DNA from: Beroe ovata
Lineage: Eukaryota > Ctenophora > Nuda > Beroida > Beroidae
Assembly (NCBI GenBank): GCA_946803715.1
Contig: CAMPET010000126.1
Span: 83,517-114,339, forward strand
DNA: 30,823 nucleotides
Direction of reading: 5' to 3'
Numbering within the stretch: position 1 is the stretch's first letter; each line of letters begins with the position of its first letter. The notes under the pieces are model-generated. The model saw only the letters and a list, made by a program, of their open reading frames with translations, was not told where the DNA came from and did not search any database. Both the position numbers and the translations under genes were made by a program. This document shows, piece by piece, positions 13,414-22,149 of the stretch.

Positions 13414-16400
13414 CTAACAACTAACAACTAACAACTAACAACTAACAACTAACAACAACCGAATGGTATGATTCCGGGAAAACCAAATTGAAAAACAATA
13501 CATTTCAATCTCACCAGCTGCTGAGAGCGGTCCGTCCACCTCACTGTCCTCCCTACTGACACCATCCCTACTGACACCATCCCTACTCCTGATACTACCG
13601 ATACTGCTCGCTGGTGTCAAGGTACCGTGACCGTTGTACAGACCCAACCTGCAATATTATTGAACTCGAGGATTCAACTTCGGACCGTTCTCATGAAACT
13701 TTGAGATTAATATGACAAATTTTTGCTGGATATCGTATGATGGAAATGATTAAAACGAACCTATCCTTGTCAGGATTGAGACCATACAGTAAAATGTTGT
13801 CCGCCAGCAGAGTGGTACTGTTACCACGCGTTCGACCAGGCGGACCTGTCCTCTGTACCTGAGTTTATAAAGGAGTAAATAGCGCGTGACATTATGCAGA
13901 ATGTCGCGTGACATTGTGCAGAATAGCGCGTGACATTGTGCAGGATAGCGCGTGACATTGTGCACAACAATAACGCGTGACATTGTGCAGGATAGCGCGT
14001 GACATCGTGCACAACAATAACGCGTGACACTCACTTCTCCTATATAAGCGTCCAACATTTCATCATCAGGTCGGTCGAGTGTCACATAGTCATCGTCACT
14101 GTCGTACTCTGTCACACCGGGCGGAACATTTCCCACGCCGAACATGGTGTACGGAACTATCAGCCCTGCTGCTGCTGCAGGAAATTGGAGAGATCATAGG
14201 GAGGGACAATCGTAGCAATGGTTTTTGGGGGAAAGGTGGAGGTTTTTTGCCGAAATGGATGGGAAGAGTTGGGGTGTGTCATTATGATAAACTCCCCAAC
14301 ACTGTGCTCTGATTCCGGTATGTATGTATTCTATACGGGTATGTGTGTGAGGAATTCGAGTGTTCTTAAGAGAGGTATATCTATGCCGTATGTGTAACAT
14401 CAAATACCTACAGAGAAGCTCGAAGTGTTCAGTAAATAAGAATCAAACAGCTTGTTTATAAGGCATTAGCAGTGTTAAAGCGAGTGTTGACTGTTGAAGA
14501 AAAACGAGGAGCAATCAAACATAGAAAAAGCCAAAACAAATCAAAGGGTTTCCACATTCACGATACCGTACGAATTTTTGAATGCTGCGGAAAATAATGC
14601 CGGATATTGAGGAGCGAATAAACAGATCATGATGTGGACTATACTATCATTCTGCTATGTAAGAGAAAGACAGGGAGAGAGAGCGGAAAGTGAAATTACA
14701 AAGGTGTGAAATATTTAACCTCTGTCTCACCTACTACCATGATGACGTGTGTGTGTACCGCATGAAGGATGTCCGTATACTCTGTCTCTAATTAGCTAAT
14801 TAAGTGGTTACCATGTGCAAAAATTATGTTAATTACATCAGTCATCTCCTTCCCACCTCAGTTACTAACTGAGGTGGGAGGGTTATAGGTGCGTAGGGTT
14901 ATAGGTGCGTAGGGTTATAGGTATTATATGACAAGTACCCTAACTGACAGTACCCTAACTGACAGGGTACCCTAACTGACAGGGTACCCTAACTGACAGG
15001 GTACTTGTCATATTAGGGAACAAGTGAAACGACTGACATGAGGCACTTGGGAGCCTTACCACTCCCTTAATACCTAACCCTACGCAATGAAGCGTCCTAT
15101 TTGTTAGTTCCGGATGTGATGTATTCATGCTATTTCCTGCATGGCTCGTGCACAGCTTTTGGTTTTCTCATGTTTCCGACCTTGAAATCGAAGGGGTGTG
15201 ACAAGGTGATCTTATCATCATATATCTCGCTAGTAACTTAGTAACGAGCGTCTGTGACGACTCGTAATATTCCAGTATTCCGTCATCAACATGACCCTCT
15301 TACAATAGCGCGCACACACTGGTCATAAGTCATAACATACAGCTTACGAGGGAAGGTTATATTTAACACTTTTCCCAGGGCATATCATTAAATCTCAAGC
15401 CTGATGACAGTTTTTATAGAGCTGAACTCTCTACGCTCATGGGTGTTTGACTGTTAATATTTTGTATTGATAACCCTCCCCCTGCTGTCTACACTAAACT
15501 TGGAGATACCCTGAATATTATTCAAGTAATCATAGCATGTCAAATGCTGAAATACTGTTGATGAGCGGCCAGGTTATATGTTAGTATATGTTATAGGATT
15601 GACGAAAATTCAACCAACAACATAACCAAGTACCTAACTATTGATAGCGATTAGCTTGAGCCATTTTCTATGCAATGAACTGATCAATGGGACTGATTTT
15701 GATGAATTGAATCTTAAAATGTGACTCAAATAACTAATGAGTGATGAGTGATGGCCCCATACTTATCCCTTACTGCAGACCCTCAAAAGGACCCTTTCTG
15801 ACCACTACCTGACCAAATAAAACAACCCCATTCTCACCTTTATTGTTGTTGTTGTTGCCGCTCGTTTCTAGAGTTGCGTTCCCAGGAGAGTCTAGCTCTG
15901 TGGTCAGCACGAGTGAGCTTGGTGGGGTGTCATTCAAGGTGGCTATGGCTCGTGACTCGGATACAGGCATAGTCTTCGTTCCTGGTGAGAGAGCGGGTGT
16001 CAAATTCAAAAAGAAAAATCAATTCAACGAGAATACGGTGCTGGAGCTTGGAGTTGAGTAGCTCAAAAAGCATGGAACAGGTTGCCGTTGCTGTCAGAGA
16101 GTGGTCTCGGGATCTGATGTCAATGTTACATCATAAGCTGGTGTGAATGTCACATCAGCTTGTGTCAATGTTACATCATCAACTGGTGTCAATGAGTAGT
16201 ATATGTGGTGTCAATGTGTAGCAGATGTGGTGTCAATGTTACATCATATTATCTTACCGGGAGTTTTGTCAACTTCCACATTGAGATTGACGTCAGAAAT
16301 GCACACTTTAGTGTCTTCCGATGTTGGCTCTAGGCTGAGGATTTCCGCTTTTGCCATAGGCTCCTCAAAATATCCAACTTCGTAGAGAGATAGCTCTTGT

Positions 16401-18974
16401 CCTGAGAGAATAGAGAGCGTTACCACATGCGTGTTTGGTAAATAATAACAAGTTGCTATCCACAAACAATGTACTGTGTATAATTCAGTAATAATGTAAG
16501 CTATTTGATGTTTATAAGTTCGTTTAATTTGTTTCAACATAGTACCTAATACAGCGCGCCATTTTTACCGATGAGCTCATCTGTCGCGCATGAGATTCCT
16601 ATATCTTGAAGCTGATAACCGAAACAGTGTATAACAATTGTGCATTGATTTGTAAAGTTGGGATATCATACCCACGTATTAACATCCCTATAATTTCTAT
16701 AATTAACACAGGACTTATTAACACAGGACATAAACCTTGAATTATAATATTCTGAATAATGTCGCCAATACTACAACACTTTTATGTATTCATTGTATTA
16801 TGAGAGGATATTTCAGCCGATACCCTTCCAAATGTGTAGTAGGTAGTACACAATTATTACACATGGATTCTAGTACATTCGAGACTTTTATTTCTGGAGT
16901 TTTATGAAATTTAAATTGTTTTTCAGAAGAGTGGGACGAAAAACCCGACATCCCACGAATCGGTATTCTGATGAATGTTTCCGGTATTTTGATTGCGAAG
17001 CAGGGTTCGACGTCGTTCGACCACAGCACTATCCATTCACAACGTTAGAGACATCTCTTGGACATAGTATTGTACCTACTATACGTTAACGTGATCAAAT
17101 TGTTGGGGTGATTTACAACGTCCGGAAATATTTGTCATGAATCCTCACAATGTACAATCGGTGTGTGAGCAAAATAGACTTCAGGTAAGTGTGTTCGCAT
17201 AACATAATATCATGCCATTTGAAGGTTGTTGAAGCGGTCACGAAGTTACTGTTGAACACATCAGTTGCTGGTTGTTGTGAAATAAGCATGAATGTTGTCG
17301 ATTGGTCACATATATTACAATGAGCAACATAGTAATATGACTGTGGAGTGTGGAGGGTGTACCAGAACAGATGAAATAGAGAGGATCGCGACACATGAAA
17401 AACTCCACATTCCGCGCGTGATTTCTGTAACATTCCGAGATGAATATTCCATGTTCCAGGATCTGTCATCACACGCAATGAACTGTGTCACATGTTTCGT
17501 CACGTGACACACGAATCTTCGCATTATTGAGGTTATTCGCTGGATTATAACTGTCGGAAACCGCAATGTGCGAAGGCAATGTGCGAAGGCTTGTTAACGA
17601 TGCATTATTTCTACACTCAACTGTCCAGTGTCCATTTCCAATGTGCATACCAGTGTATAATATGTACAATGTACATTGTACATTGGTGACAGTGTAAACA
17701 GAATGATAGACTACCAATCCATTGTGTCAATTTATAATCTTGTTACGACGTGCTACTACACTGACACCACTGACACGGTGTCACATACTTTTCATTATTG
17801 TTGCGTGTACCAAGTGACATGTGTATGACGTGTAGAATAATGACGTGTGTTATGTGTATTATTGTAGTTTTATTCATGTGAAATGATACATCAGGATTAC
17901 CGAGTATCGAGACGCGCGGCGCACGCTGGATCAGCTCAAGAAACCCCATTCTACACATATCAATTAACACAATATTCTATTGTACTGCGGTAGAGGCTGT
18001 GCTTTATTAACCAGGACTACCAGCACACTGCAGCTGTCGGCACTCACTTACCGACAAGTATCCAGCTCTTTTGTGTGTGTTTGTGAGTGTGTGTGTGTGT
18101 GTGTGTGTGTTTGGGTGTTTGTTTAACGAGAGGCTTGATGGAATACGTAGGTACTGTATACAAGGAAGCAACAAAAAATTGCATCAGTCCAACCCTCAAA
18201 CGCTGTTTGATTACAACAAAGCTGACAACAACTGAGATTGACATCAAGCAGGGCAGCGCCAAACCAAAACAACGACAACTGACAACCTCCGACAACAACT
18301 GTCAACCACTGACAACCACCGACAACAACAATAACTGACAGCCACTAACAACCACAACAACTAACAACCACAGTAGCACGGTATCATCACGCCCACTCAC
18401 CGGGCACCACTGTCATCACTTTCAGAGGGTTGCTCACTAGCATAGCTGAACTGCGCCGTTTCAAACTCTTGGGCAGAGTACCACCACTCTGCACCACGGT
18501 CTGGTCTTGTTCGGGCTGCTGCGCGGGTTTTTCCTCCACCTCCACAGTGGGCGGGTTTATTTCCAGATTCTTGAGGGTTTTAGCTAGCCTGACGATAGTA
18601 AGTTGTGAGAGCTAGGCATCAACGTACGTGGGATAATCACATCATATCTTGACCCATAGATAAGGGATAGCATGTCATACACAAAAATTTCGACACAAAA
18701 ATGTCAAAATAAAAAATGTTGGAGATGTGTCCCAATGCAGACCACATGTAGAGCGAATGCCAAGTTGAGAATGTTAGGACCCTCACCCCTTGACTAGAGT
18801 AGGTGACTCAGCCCTCTTGTCCACAGCCCTCTGCTCATACAGTGGCTTCATGTGGAGCCATGTCAAGTCAGCCTCGAGGAGTTGGTCAATGGAGCTCAGC
18901 TGCTTCACCTCATTTGTCAAGATCTCGTGGGGCTCTTTTTTCCGTACTGGCGTGGATGCCCTATCCACCACCAT
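5088..18974 (-). CDS. Multi-exon protein with C-terminal LIM-like domain (12 exons)
   Basis: Rebuilt from minus-strand open segments joined by phase-compatible GT-AG sites: 18974-18787, 18588-18401, 16401-16258, 15981-15838, 14165 (or 14174)-14035, 13858-13761, 13648-13515, 11134-10940, 8398-8213, 6024-5910, 5689-5566 and 5195-5088 (TAA stop). The sum is 1755 nt, about 584 residues. The first ATG lies one base inside an exon with an acceptor (TGTAG), so a 5'UTR or further coding exon may precede it. The N-terminal 60 residues look helical. The middle is rich in Ser, Pro, Gly and Asn (for example the Gly-rich exon at 10940-11134), hence probably disordered. The end has CFLC-x20-H-x2-C followed by CDHC, the LIM H-x2-C-x2-C-x2-C core; the last zinc pair has unusual spacing. 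Family not recognised; likely a scaffold or adaptor. The last exon is the least certain. Confidence 0.7.
5391..5462. repeat. Short tandem repeat of a TTACCTACCTAT-like unit
   Basis: Imperfect copies of TACCTACCTA alternate with AT-rich spacers just downstream of the LIM exon at 5566-5689, inside the last intron of the 12-exon gene. Confidence 0.6.
6250..6326. repeat. 33-bp direct repeat, two copies
   Basis: A 33-bp unit beginning CGGTTGATAAGTTGATATTG is present at 6250-6282 and 6294-6326. The copies differ at one base (A/G in the ATTAAC end) and are separated by 11 bp. They lie in the 8212-6025 intron of the 12-exon LIM gene. Confidence 0.9.
6993..7025. repeat. (TG)n microsatellite, interrupted
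   Basis: Two TG tracts are separated by a short interruption (TACTG). The flanking 6400-8200 stretch of this intron shows no exon that I can support. Confidence 0.9.
9279..9640. repeat. Duplicated block ending in (CA)n, split by a hairpin element
   Basis: A block starting ATTATAGAGTTCCCACTTCC and ending in a (CA)-rich tract occurs at about 9279-9400 and again at about 9494-9633. The first copy has about 22 extra bases (TGTGATTTCCAGAACAAGGC region). A hairpin-forming segment lies between them. This is inside the 10939-8399 intron of the 12-exon LIM gene. Confidence 0.85.
9402..9489. mobile_element. Small hairpin element, MITE-like
   Basis: The ends are inverted repeats (AATACCTTCTGGC and GCCAGAAGGTATT), with a second inner inverted pair around GATACGTGC / GCACGTATC. 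Flanking TA on both sides is compatible with a TA target duplication, but an N at 9401 adjoins the left end. No coding capacity. Confidence 0.55.
9763..9939 (+). CDS. Candidate small secreted peptide, 58 aa, nested on the opposite strand
   Basis: An ATG with A at -3 and G at +4 opens 58 codons ending in TAG. The first 20 residues look like a signal peptide: short polar start MGNSRC, a hydrophobic core MLVFLVLIIQTL, and a small-residue site LRA before Gln. The remaining part is basic and has two cysteines, a layout seen in many short secreted peptides. It lies in the 2.5-kb intron of the minus-strand LIM gene. The same frame is open further upstream through repeat-derived sequence, so the ORF could be chance. 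No family is recognised. This rests on sequence composition only. Confidence 0.2.
   Translation: MGNSRCMLVFLVLIIQTLRAQMMTAPRASFPRICFQRITERHATREERECPAKIIARK
10612..10740. repeat. Cluster of palindromic TGTACA-containing units
   Basis: Repeated ACATTGTACAAT and its inverse (with GTTCGAACATTGTACAAT variants) pack many self-complementary sites into about 130 bp. Similar TGTACA palindromes recur at about 12930-12950 and 17660-17690, so the motif is dispersed in this window. Confidence 0.8.
11781..11820. repeat. Perfect 15-bp inverted repeat (hairpin)
   Basis: ATTTGGAATTCACTA at 11781-11795 is followed after 10 bp by its exact reverse complement at 11806-11820. It lies in the 13514-11135 intron of the 12-exon LIM gene. 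It has no tract of T and no gene context that would make it a regulatory stem. Confidence 0.9.
11833..11953. repeat. Tandem array of AAGTAGAGT(TA/ACA)CT units
   Basis: About eight or nine imperfect copies of a 13-15 bp unit, typically TAAAGTAGAGTACACT, run head to tail within the same intron. Confidence 0.9.
12075..12134 (-). CDS. Candidate extra 60-nt cassette exon of the LIM gene
   Basis: On the minus strand an acceptor AATTCAG and a donor GTAAAG bound 60 nt that is open in the gene's frame, phase 1 in and phase 1 out. It can be included or skipped between the exons at 13515-13648 and 10940-11134 without changing frame. The coded segment (RKYSYSSSTMPVPS at its end) has the same Ser-rich character as the neighbouring exons. 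It is short, and no homology supports it. Confidence 0.35.
13049..13177. repeat. Long (TG)n microsatellite with an ambiguous base
   Basis: About 130 bp of TG repeat with minor CTC and CTG interruptions at the left. The N at 13120 lies inside the tract, so its true length is uncertain. Confidence 0.95.
13375..13460. repeat. (CAA)n followed by a (CTAACAA)n heptamer array
   Basis: About 37 bp of CAA triplets run directly into about six copies of CTAACAA, ending some 55 bp downstream of the donor of the exon at 13515-13648 (minus strand). The heptamer looks derived from the triplet array. Confidence 0.9.
13876..14030. repeat. About 22-bp minisatellite filling an intron
   Basis: Roughly seven copies of a unit like TAGCGCGTGACATTGTGCAG, two of them with a CACAACAATAA variant, occupy almost the entire 176-nt intron between exons 14035 and 13858. 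It starts five bases from the donor side. Each unit contains GCGCGTGAC, so this is a local CpG-rich spot. Confidence 0.9.
14166..14177 (-). promoter_or_regulatory. Tandem splice acceptor (NAGNAG type)
   Basis: On the minus strand the acceptor reads CTGCAGCAGCAGCAG before GGCTG. Any of the four AGs keeps the frame, so the exon can start at 14174, 14171, 14168 or 14165. The choice adds up to three codons. Confidence 0.6.
14851..15083. repeat. Nested hairpins with tandem repeats
   Basis: A 14-bp perfect hairpin (TCCCACCTCAGTTA, 14851-14864, and its complement at 14866-14879) is followed by two GGTTATAGGTGCGTAG repeats. Next comes a 15-bp inverted pair (ATATGACAAGTACCC, 14926-14940, and complement 14999-15013) enclosing four TACCCTAACTGACAGG copies. 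A CCTAACCCTACGC segment near 15070 is inverted relative to the 14890-14910 repeats. It lies in the 15837-14175 intron. Confidence 0.85.
16117..16250. repeat. Degenerate tandem repeat of TGTCAATGTTACATCAT
   Basis: Five to six imperfect copies of a roughly 26-33 bp unit stop a few bases from the donor site of the exon at 16258-16401 (minus strand). Confidence 0.8.
18071..18111. repeat. (TG)n microsatellite
   Basis: About 40 bp of TG repeat with two small interruptions, within the largest upstream intron of the 12-exon LIM gene. Confidence 0.95.
18270..18372. repeat. ACAAC / CTGACAACC tandem repeat
   Basis: Degenerate copies of ACAACTGACAACCNCCG and CTAACAACCACAA end about 30 bp before the donor of the exon at 18401-18588. 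Confidence 0.75.
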
Positions 18975-19799
18975 GCTACATATGGGTAGAGGACATATCA
19001 TATCAGTCGCCAGAGTTGGGGAGAAATTTGGGTATGTTTATGGATTAAATCGGGTACTTTTCCAGTAATTGGGAGTGAGATTCCAAGAGGTCTCAATTCT
19101 CAAAAGTTACAGATCTAGGTACCAAATTAATAAGCCAACTTTCTCCAATATTTGCAATACTAGATTGAGCATTTGAAATGGAAAGAACCTAGTTTCAAGC
19201 ACTAAGGACGAAGCATCTGCAATAACGAGACTGCCTGTATAGCACTGGCGATTTTCAATGGCACAATACACTACAACTTTCATCACCCTGGGCTGAGAAA
19301 ATTTTAAACCTTACAGTAGGTGATCTGAACGCTGAAATATGACTGAAGAGAAGTGTATTCTGAAGTTTAGACGTTTAGTGTCACTTCCCTTGTAAAGTAC
19401 AAGTCTGTCATCGCATTGAATCATTGTATTAGTAATGACTGTCATACAATGTTGTAATGTTGTATCGAATATCCAATATTTTAAGAGATAGGATTAGGAG
19501 AAAGTGAAATGAAACATTAATTCTCTAAAATGGGCTTTTTGCTCAAATGAAATGGGTGATGTCATCATGAAATCATCATTACAGCAATCAATTAACAACA
19601 AAAACACCAAACTTGACTGAAAACGGGCAAACAAACAAAAATAATTGCATATCAACGAGAAAAAAGGACACTACAAAAATGTGTCCACCAAACTGTGATT
19701 AGAAACACAAGACTACATTTTATAAGTACCATGGCTATGTACACAACTCAATTCATGTAAAAACATAATACCGCTTCTACACACGCAGCCCACACTTAA

Positions 19800-20000
19800 G
19801 CTACCTTAAAAGCCGGCAGCTATGCTGTCATCACGTTTCCCAACGTCACTGGTTATTCAGCCAATGGGAAGCCTAGTTGTCATCACATGAACAGATTCTC
19901 GCCAATCAACGACTGTTTTCAAGGTGAAACCAGGATTTTCTGACAAACAGCTCGGGTCACGTGCTTTGAAATGGAGTGACAATGTTACAAATAGCGATCC
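19800..20000 (-). promoter_or_regulatory. Candidate promoter of the 12-exon LIM gene
   Basis: This stretch lies between the first recognised coding exon (18975) and the 3' end of the P450 gene. It has two CCAAT motifs (near 19861 and 19902, read on the plus strand), a CACGTG E-box near 19958 and slightly higher GC than its surroundings. Position and motifs fit a promoter, but no start site can be placed. The rest of 18976-20264 has no gene that I can support. Confidence 0.3.
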
Positions 20001-20264
20001 AGCCCATAGAATACGGCAGTGATGTTTGCTGTGATTTCATCTATCTATACTTGGTATGTTTTCCTATGTATCTTATTAGGTGAATGCTTTCTTGATAGTG
20101 ATAAACAAAAATTAATATTACAGGTATCGTTGGATATTAAAAGAAAAATATTACAAATCATCTGGCTCTGAAATGCCATATTCATTGAGTGAATGCTGTG
20201 AATAGGTAATGTGATAGTGCATATTTACTGTACAGACATAATAAAAGTTTCTTACTTATGATTC

Positions 20265-20270
20265 TTTAAT
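20265..20270 (-). terminator. Candidate polyadenylation signal (ATTAAA) for the P450 gene
   Basis: The variant hexamer ATTAAA reads on the minus strand about 82 nt downstream of the P450 stop codon. No AATAAA is nearer. Confidence 0.4.
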
Positions 20271-20351
20271 ACACCCCTTGTAAGTTGAAAATAAAATTAT
20301 GATAAATGAATGTCCAGTCTGTATGAAAAAATGAAGGAATTTCTGCAGTGA

Positions 20352-21875
20352 TCAGTTTGCTTTAGCCCGTGGCAGTACTTTCACGTGAACACCATCACGT
20401 GGCTTGCTAGTCAATTTCGACACAACAGGCAAGACCTTCACATCTGGCCGGGGATTCACAATATCAAAATTGTGAATTATTCTCGACAGAATGAGTTTAG
20501 ACTCCAAGATAGCAAAGGATTTGCCTATACAACTCCTATTCCCTGCTGAGAAAGGCATGAAACTATAGTTGGTAATGTTCTTAGCTGTTTCAAACCGATC
20601 CGGATTGAACTGTAGTGGATCATCCCAATACCTAGGATCGATGTGGAGCTCACCATAGTTCATGAAGACGATACTTCCTTTGGGAAATGCAATTCCATCG
20701 ACGACAACCCCATCCAACATACACTGTCTTGTAGTACTGCGTGCAGGAGGTTTCAACCTCAAACACTCCTTCACAGTCATTTCCAAGTACTTCAATCGTG
20801 CGATTTCGTCGAAGCCCAGCACTTCACTGTCTCCATAGGCAAGGTCAACTTCCTCTTGTACTCTTCTGTATACCTCAGGATGGGTGGATATGTAAAACAG
20901 TACAACGGACATGGTGATAGCAGTTGTTTCCATGCCAGCAAAAACAAAAACAAGGTATTCATCAACGATGTCTTCCACGGTCAAAATATCCGATATAGAG
21001 TTTGCCTTGATGATGTATGACAAAATGTCATCCTTTTCTTCCCCATTCAGACGGACAAGGAGATGTTTTTTCACAGCTTCACGCATCAGGGTCACAGCTT
21101 GGTGAAACTCATTCTTCTCCTTTCTCCAGCAACCAGGGATCTCAAACGTTCTCTCCTTAAACTTCAGAGCCAATGTTCTTCGCAACACATCAGTCATTCT
21201 CAAAGCATCATCGACATGTTTAGAAAATATTTCTTTATCCCAGGCAAATCCACATATGGAGACAGCCTCTAACGCACTTATTGCAAGATACTGGGTTACA
21301 TCGAATGCGTCCTGAAACAACTTGTCACTCAGTGTTGCGATAAGGTTGTCAGCTACCTTGTTCAAGTCATCAACTGTGGTTCTAAGGAATGCCTTCTTGA
21401 AAGCAGTGTCCATGATCCTTCTTTTTGCTACCCAAAGGTCGGTTCCAGGATCATTCAAAATTCCATGGTCACCAAACAGTCTTGTGCCACCAACACTGGC
21501 GAAAACATTTCTGAAAATTTCAGTCTTTTTGAAAGCTGCCCTATCAGTGAGCATCCTCGACATGATTGGAAGTTTGTAACAGGCAATTAACACCTTGCTC
21601 AGGATAGGCATTTGGAAAAGATCAGTTTCAAGCTCGTTGTGATAGTATTTGAACACATCAGAAATATCCGTTCCATCTCCAAGAGCGACAAGCCGTTTTC
21701 TGATTTCCCAGAAAAAGCCAAAGCACCAATAAACACCATATGGTATAGGAACAGACACAATATGACGATATTTTCGACGGATGAAATAGACATGAACATT
21801 AAATGCAGAGTAGGATAGGATGATGAGGAAGAGTATGACCAAAATCATTGCAATGCTAGTACCTGAGGGTAACAT
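20352..21875 (-). CDS. Cytochrome P450, microsomal type, intronless
   Basis: This is a 507-residue heme-thiolate monooxygenase, the usual length for the family. Residues 8-25 form an N-terminal membrane anchor, followed by a basic stretch (FIRRKYR). The I-helix oxygen-binding motif is FAGMETT at 312-318. The K-helix ExxR is E370-R373. PDRF at 425-428 fits the PERF region. The heme loop FSAGNRSCIG at 442-451 carries the axial Cys449. All hallmarks are intact, so the enzyme should be active on the endoplasmic reticulum with NADPH-P450 reductase. The general look (ETT I-helix, KPRDGVHVKVLPR tail) recalls CYP46-like or CYP4-clan sterol and lipid hydroxylases, but the family cannot be fixed by eye. 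The single exon stands out among intron-rich neighbours. The next gene upstream ends only 274 bp away on the same strand. Confidence 0.95.
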   Translation of the reverse strand: MLPSGTSIAMILVILFLIILSYSAFNVHVYFIRRKYRHIVSVPIPYGVYWCFGFFWEIRKRLVALGDGTDISDVFKYYHNELETDLFQMPILSKVLIACYKLPIMSRMLTDRAAFKKTEIFRNVFASVGGTRLFGDHGILNDPGTDLWVAKRRIMDTAFKKAFLRTTVDDLNKVADNLIATLSDKLFQDAFDVTQYLAISALEAVSICGFAWDKEIFSKHVDDALRMTDVLRRTLALKFKERTFEIPGCWRKEKNEFHQAVTLMREAVKKHLLVRLNGEEKDDILSYIIKANSISDILTVEDIVDEYLVFVFAGMETTAITMSVVLFYISTHPEVYRRVQEEVDLAYGDSEVLGFDEIARLKYLEMTVKECLRLKPPARSTTRQCMLDGVVVDGIAFPKGSIVFMNYGELHIDPRYWDDPLQFNPDRFETAKNITNYSFMPFSAGNRSCIGKSFAILESKLILSRIIHNFDIVNPRPDVKVLPVVSKLTSKPRDGVHVKVLPRAKAN

Positions 21876-22149
21876 GGATGTTGAATTAAATGTCGGAGCA
21901 GAGGCATTATTACACTGCTGTAATTGATAAACCTAAATAGGACTGGGACACTACAGTGGTACCAGAGCTCAATTTCACACAGCTTGAATGAAATTATCAC
22001 AGTAGGTTCCCATTAGGAATAAAAATAAATACATAATGTAAACCCTATAGAATATAATGGCACCAGCTAAAATTCTGATAATCATGGCTCTTAGCATGTT
22101 CATTGTTCAATCATCAATTGGGACTATAAGTCTATAAATAACCTGTCTG
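21876..22149 (-). promoter_or_regulatory. Short intergenic gap holding the P450 promoter
   Basis: The 274 bp between the UBIAD1 homologue's stop and the P450 start must contain the 3'UTR of one and the promoter of the other. A TA-rich stretch near 22018-22035 (minus-strand TATTTATTTTTATT) could serve as a TATA-like element. No other motif is convincing. Confidence 0.3.

Larger units (their letters stand above)
16402..18400 (-). other. 2.0-kb intron of the LIM gene, no supportable content
   Basis: Apart from a (TG)n tract at 18071-18111 and ACAACTGACAACC-type repeats at about 18270-18372, I see nothing but AT-rich sequence with short chance ORFs. Confidence 0.5.

Noticed and set aside
13750-14145. 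131-codon minus-strand ORF through the 22-bp repeat
   Set aside because: It joins two real exons through an intronic minisatellite. The exon frames on each side require splicing at 14035 and 13858 instead.
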